Shown here one piece after another: positions 24,617 to 25,721 of a DNA stretch of 25,721 bases; within the stretch, counting starts at the first letter, position 1; each line of letters begins with the position of its first letter. Below the pieces are notes generated by a model. It did no database searches and was not told the DNA's origin. It worked only from the letters and a program-made list of their open reading frames with translations. A program made the translations under genes and the position numbers. Source of the stretch: a virus; IMG/VR virus record IMGVR_UViG_3300030104_001217, positions 1-25,721 of that record; one strand, given 5' to 3'.

Positions 24617-24643
24617 AGTATAGCATAAAGTTAAATTAATCAA
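24617..24643 (-). promoter_or_regulatory. Candidate late promoter
   Basis: The minus strand has TGCTATACT (extended -10) at 24625-24617 and TTGATT (4 of 6 to the -35 consensus) at 24643-24638 with 15 bp between the hexamers. This is the same layout as the promoter before the scaffold gene (TGTTATACT, 15-bp spacing). Transcription would start near 24610 and run into the late genes. A hairpin (24644-24662) lies directly upstream of the -35. Confidence 0.5.
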
Positions 24644-24717
24644 AGAAACCTGCAGGGTTTCTATATGATTATGCGTAGGCGAAAGGAGGAAACTCCTACT
24701 ATAACAAAAACCCTGCA
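24644..24717 (+). other. Structured element with nested and alternative hairpins
   Basis: TGCAGGGTTT (24651-24660) and AAACCCTGCA (24708-24717) form a perfect 10-bp inverted repeat enclosing 47 bases. Inside is AGGAG-GAAA-CTCCT (24684-24697) with a GNRA loop on the plus strand. The left arm can instead fold locally as AGAAACC/GGTTTCT (24644-24662), so two mutually exclusive states exist. It resembles a small structured RNA or a regulatory switch. A minus-strand TGTTATAGT (24698-24706), an extended -10-like sequence, lies within it. No known ribozyme or riboswitch core is recognised. Confidence 0.4.
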
Positions 24718-24745
24718 CTTAAATAATACCATTTTTAAAACAAGG

Positions 24746-24754
24746 TGCTATAGT
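24746..24754 (+). promoter_or_regulatory. Possible extended -10 element, rightward
   Basis: TGCTATAGT matches the extended -10 pattern on the plus strand, with no good -35 upstream. Transcription would start near 24761 and run rightward through the repeat region; no gene begins until 25389. It could make a small RNA or a long early leader. Low confidence because the motif is short. Confidence 0.25.
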
Positions 24755-24766
24755 AGAGAAACAAGC

Positions 24767-24800
24767 AAAGGATTCTTCCTGCTTTTAGAAAAGGATTCTT
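24767..24800. repeat. Direct repeat AAAGGATTCTT, two copies
   Basis: The 11-base sequence AAAGGATTCTT occurs at 24767-24777 and 24790-24800, 23 bases apart (about two helical turns). Such spacing puts both copies on the same face of DNA and suits a protein-binding site pair. It lies in the gene-free control region. Confidence 0.5.
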
Positions 24801-24838
24801 GACCATTAACAATAAAGAAAGTGGATTAGCAGGACCAT

Positions 24839-24880
24839 GGTAACTGGGGTTAAAGCCCATTACTTCACATTGTTAAATGT
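24839..24880. repeat. Two small hairpins in the control region
   Basis: GTAA-C-TGGG pairs with CCCA-TTAC (24840-24863, one bulged C, 7-nt loop), and ACATT pairs with AATGT (24867-24880, 4-nt loop). No T-run of terminator type follows either in either direction. The stretch 24720-25000 contains no gene that I can support. Confidence 0.4.
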
Positions 24881-24950
24881 TACTGATTTTAGTTCATTCT
24901 GGTTTTTGGGAGGGAGTGACACAGGGTTAGCACCATCAATCTTTACATTT

Positions 24951-24973
24951 AAAGTAATTTAAATAATTACTTT
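24951..24973. repeat. AT-rich inverted repeat
   Basis: AAAGTAATT and AATTACTTT form a perfect 9-base inverted repeat around TAAAT. It is purely A/T apart from one G-C pair per arm, so it is more likely an operator or an easily melted site than a terminator. Confidence 0.5.
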
Positions 24974-25004
24974 TAAAGTTACCTTTACTAGCAATTAGGT
25001 ACAC

Positions 25005-25031
25005 TACTATATATAGTACCTCTATATAGAG
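25005..25031. repeat. Two adjacent perfect palindromes
   Basis: TACTATATATAGTA (14 bases, 25005-25018) and CTCTATATAGAG (12 bases, 25020-25031) are perfect palindromes separated by one base. GTAC tetramers flank them (near 24999, 25016, 25031 and 25061). Two dyad sites side by side suggest binding of a dimeric regulator or a melting region of an origin. Confidence 0.55.
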
Positions 25032-25062
25032 TACCCCTTAACAGCATATATTTAGAGGGTGT

Positions 25063-25075
25063 ACACACACACACA
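25063..25075. repeat. AC dinucleotide repeat
   Basis: Six and a half tandem copies of AC lie between the palindromes and the 15-base repeats. It is a simple-sequence tract that can vary in length by slippage; no coding frame uses it. Confidence 0.6.
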
Positions 25076-25097
25076 AGACACCCCACATTTAACCCCC

Positions 25098-25201
25098 CTA
25101 TATGTTGTATGTCCAGTAAAAACACTACATCTTGTGGTACTATATGTCGTGGTATTGACTACATACATACACTATATGTTGTGGTACTACATCTAGTATG
25201 A
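25098..25201. repeat. Iteron-like 15-base repeats
   Basis: Related units of the form ACTAYATSTYGTGGT occur at 25124 (ACTACATCTTGTGGT), 25139 (ACTATATGTCGTGGT), 25171 (ACTATATGTTGTGGT) and 25186 (ACTACATCTAGTATG), with a partial copy at 25098 (CTATATGTTGT). Copies at 25124/25139 and 25171/25186 are head-to-tail with exactly 15-base periods; the two pairs are 47 bases apart. They lie 130-260 bases upstream of the rightward promoter. This arrangement is typical of iterons of a replication origin or of operator arrays. Confidence 0.6.
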
Positions 25202-25332
25202 ATCAATATGTATACACTTTTGTTTTGTTCTGGGGATAGGTGTGCTAACTAAACATTGTGTGCAACTTAATCACAATACAACAAGAACAACCACACAGAT
25301 AAGCACAGTAATCATTAGGTTATTTTAAATAC

Positions 25333-25361
25333 TTGACAAGATATTAGCTATGGTGTATAGT
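25333..25361 (+). promoter_or_regulatory. Strong sigma70-type rightward promoter
   Basis: TTGACA (25333-25338, exact consensus) and TATAGT (25356-25361, 5 of 6) are separated by exactly 17 bases, the optimal spacing. Transcription would start near 25368, 20 bases before the GTG start of the next gene. This is the best promoter match in the window and probably drives the early operon. Confidence 0.82.
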
Positions 25362-25388
25362 TCTTTAGACAAACGAACTGGAGGTAAT

Positions 25389-25721
25389 GTGAAAGCATTT
25401 AAAATCAAGAAAACAATGGTACAAGAGTATGTATCATTTGGAGAAACTAGAGAAGAAGCAATAGCTAACTTTGAATATTCACAAGGTTATGACTTTGATT
25501 CAGTAAATATTAATGGCACAACCTATACAAATGGTGATGTCATTGATGGCAAGGTTACTGCTACTTCATTAGGAACTGGCAACTTTATAATCTTTAATCA
25601 GAAAGATTGGAAGTTCGCTAAAGCTATGTGGTTAAGAAATCATGATGATTCAGTAAAGATTCGTGAGTACAATGGCGAAGTAACTGATGCACATGAACTA
25701 AGTGCAGAGCAAGTAGCACAA
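25389..25721 (+). CDS. First rightward (probable early) gene, unknown function (partial)
   Basis: The frame is open from GTG at 25389 to the right edge (111 codons, no stop). I chose GTG because GGAGGT lies 3 nt upstream (25380-25385) and because the in-frame ATG at 25350 falls between the -35 and -10 of the promoter and so would not be transcribed. The sequence begins VKAFKIKKTMVQEYVSFGET and continues with REEAIANF, then strands (GTTYTNGDVIDGKVTATSL) and a WKFAKAMWLRNHDDSVKIRE segment. No known domain is recognised and no membrane segment is visible. Its position behind the strongest promoter suggests an early host-takeover or regulatory protein. The small spacing from SD to GTG is slightly tight. 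Confidence 0.6.
   Translation, partial: MKAFKIKKTMVQEYVSFGETREEAIANFEYSQGYDFDSVNINGTTYTNGDVIDGKVTATSLGTGNFIIFNQKDWKFAKAMWLRNHDDSVKIREYNGEVTDAHELSAEQVAQ

Noticed and set aside
24644-24717. Hammerhead or twister ribozyme, suggested by CGAAA and GAAA segments
   Set aside because: The required CUGANGA core of the hammerhead and the paired architecture of the twister are not present.
24724-24862. A ~42-codon hydrophobic minus-strand frame (MGFNPSYHGP...)
   Set aside because: No good SD, overlaps the previous candidate and the direct repeats; no sign of selection visible from one sequence.
24837-24962. A 41-codon plus-strand frame (MVTGVKAHYF...) with AGGA just before the ATG
   Set aside because: It spans two hairpins and an inverted repeat in the control region, has only a weak SD at poor spacing, and has no recognisable family or promoter; it is probably chance.
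24250-25388. tRNA or tmRNA genes in the gap
   Set aside because: No T-loop (GTTCRAnYC) or cloverleaf with proper arm lengths was found on either strand.
25350-25388. ATG at 25350 as start of the rightward gene
   Set aside because: It is in frame but lies between the -35 and -10 of the consensus promoter, upstream of any transcript start; the GTG at 25389 with GGAGGT is preferred.
1-25721. Loss of other palindromes (GGCC, CCGG, GCGC, CGCG)
   Set aside because: Few or none were noticed, but only about 15 of each are expected at this base composition and I did not scan for them systematically, so no claim is made.

Overview
This window is most likely part of the genome of a tailed double-stranded DNA phage that is very AT-rich (about one third G+C or less by eye). 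The evidence is one long, tightly packed minus-strand run of head and packaging genes: a terminase large subunit with Walker A/B and nuclease motifs, a portal, a scaffold-like protein, an HK97-type major capsid protein, a beta-rich head protein and a head-tail adaptor. There is no integrase, rRNA, tRNA, CRISPR array or insertion sequence. The style (AT-rich, no SD slack between genes, giant virion proteins, tiny Lys-rich proteins) resembles marine metagenomic phages, but the host cannot be named from the sequence.

Layout, in the direction of late transcription (right to left). A noncoding divergent control region (about 24250-25388) carries a candidate late promoter, a hairpin-rich leader with an intrinsic terminator inside it, repeats that look like binding sites or iterons, and a strong rightward sigma70-type promoter. 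Five very small genes follow (23, 85, 58, 40 and 32 aa; four are Lys-rich and the last is a zinc ribbon), then terL (23542-21626), portal (21625-19853), two small genes, and 15.4 kb of seven genes between portal and scaffold. That block includes proteins of 2056 and 1769 aa, probably internal virion or DNA-ejection proteins. Next come the scaffold, the major capsid protein, a decoration-like protein and a head-tail adaptor cut by the window edge. Many junctions are the overlapping stop-start TAATG, implying translational coupling. The scaffold-capsid pair appears to have its own extended -10 promoter (2766-2792) and a terminator just after the capsid gene (918-950).

Rightward from 25389 one partial gene starts from a consensus promoter; it is probably the first early gene. 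The window therefore spans the switch region between early (plus) and late (minus) operons.

The most unusual observations are these: GATC appears to be absent from all 25.7 kb, with Asp codons switched to GAC wherever GAT would create it; TerL carries an N-terminal zinc finger plus helix-turn-helix and no separate small terminase is visible; a zinc-ribbon reading frame runs into terL at an A7 run; and an intrinsic terminator lies between the candidate late promoter and the first late gene.
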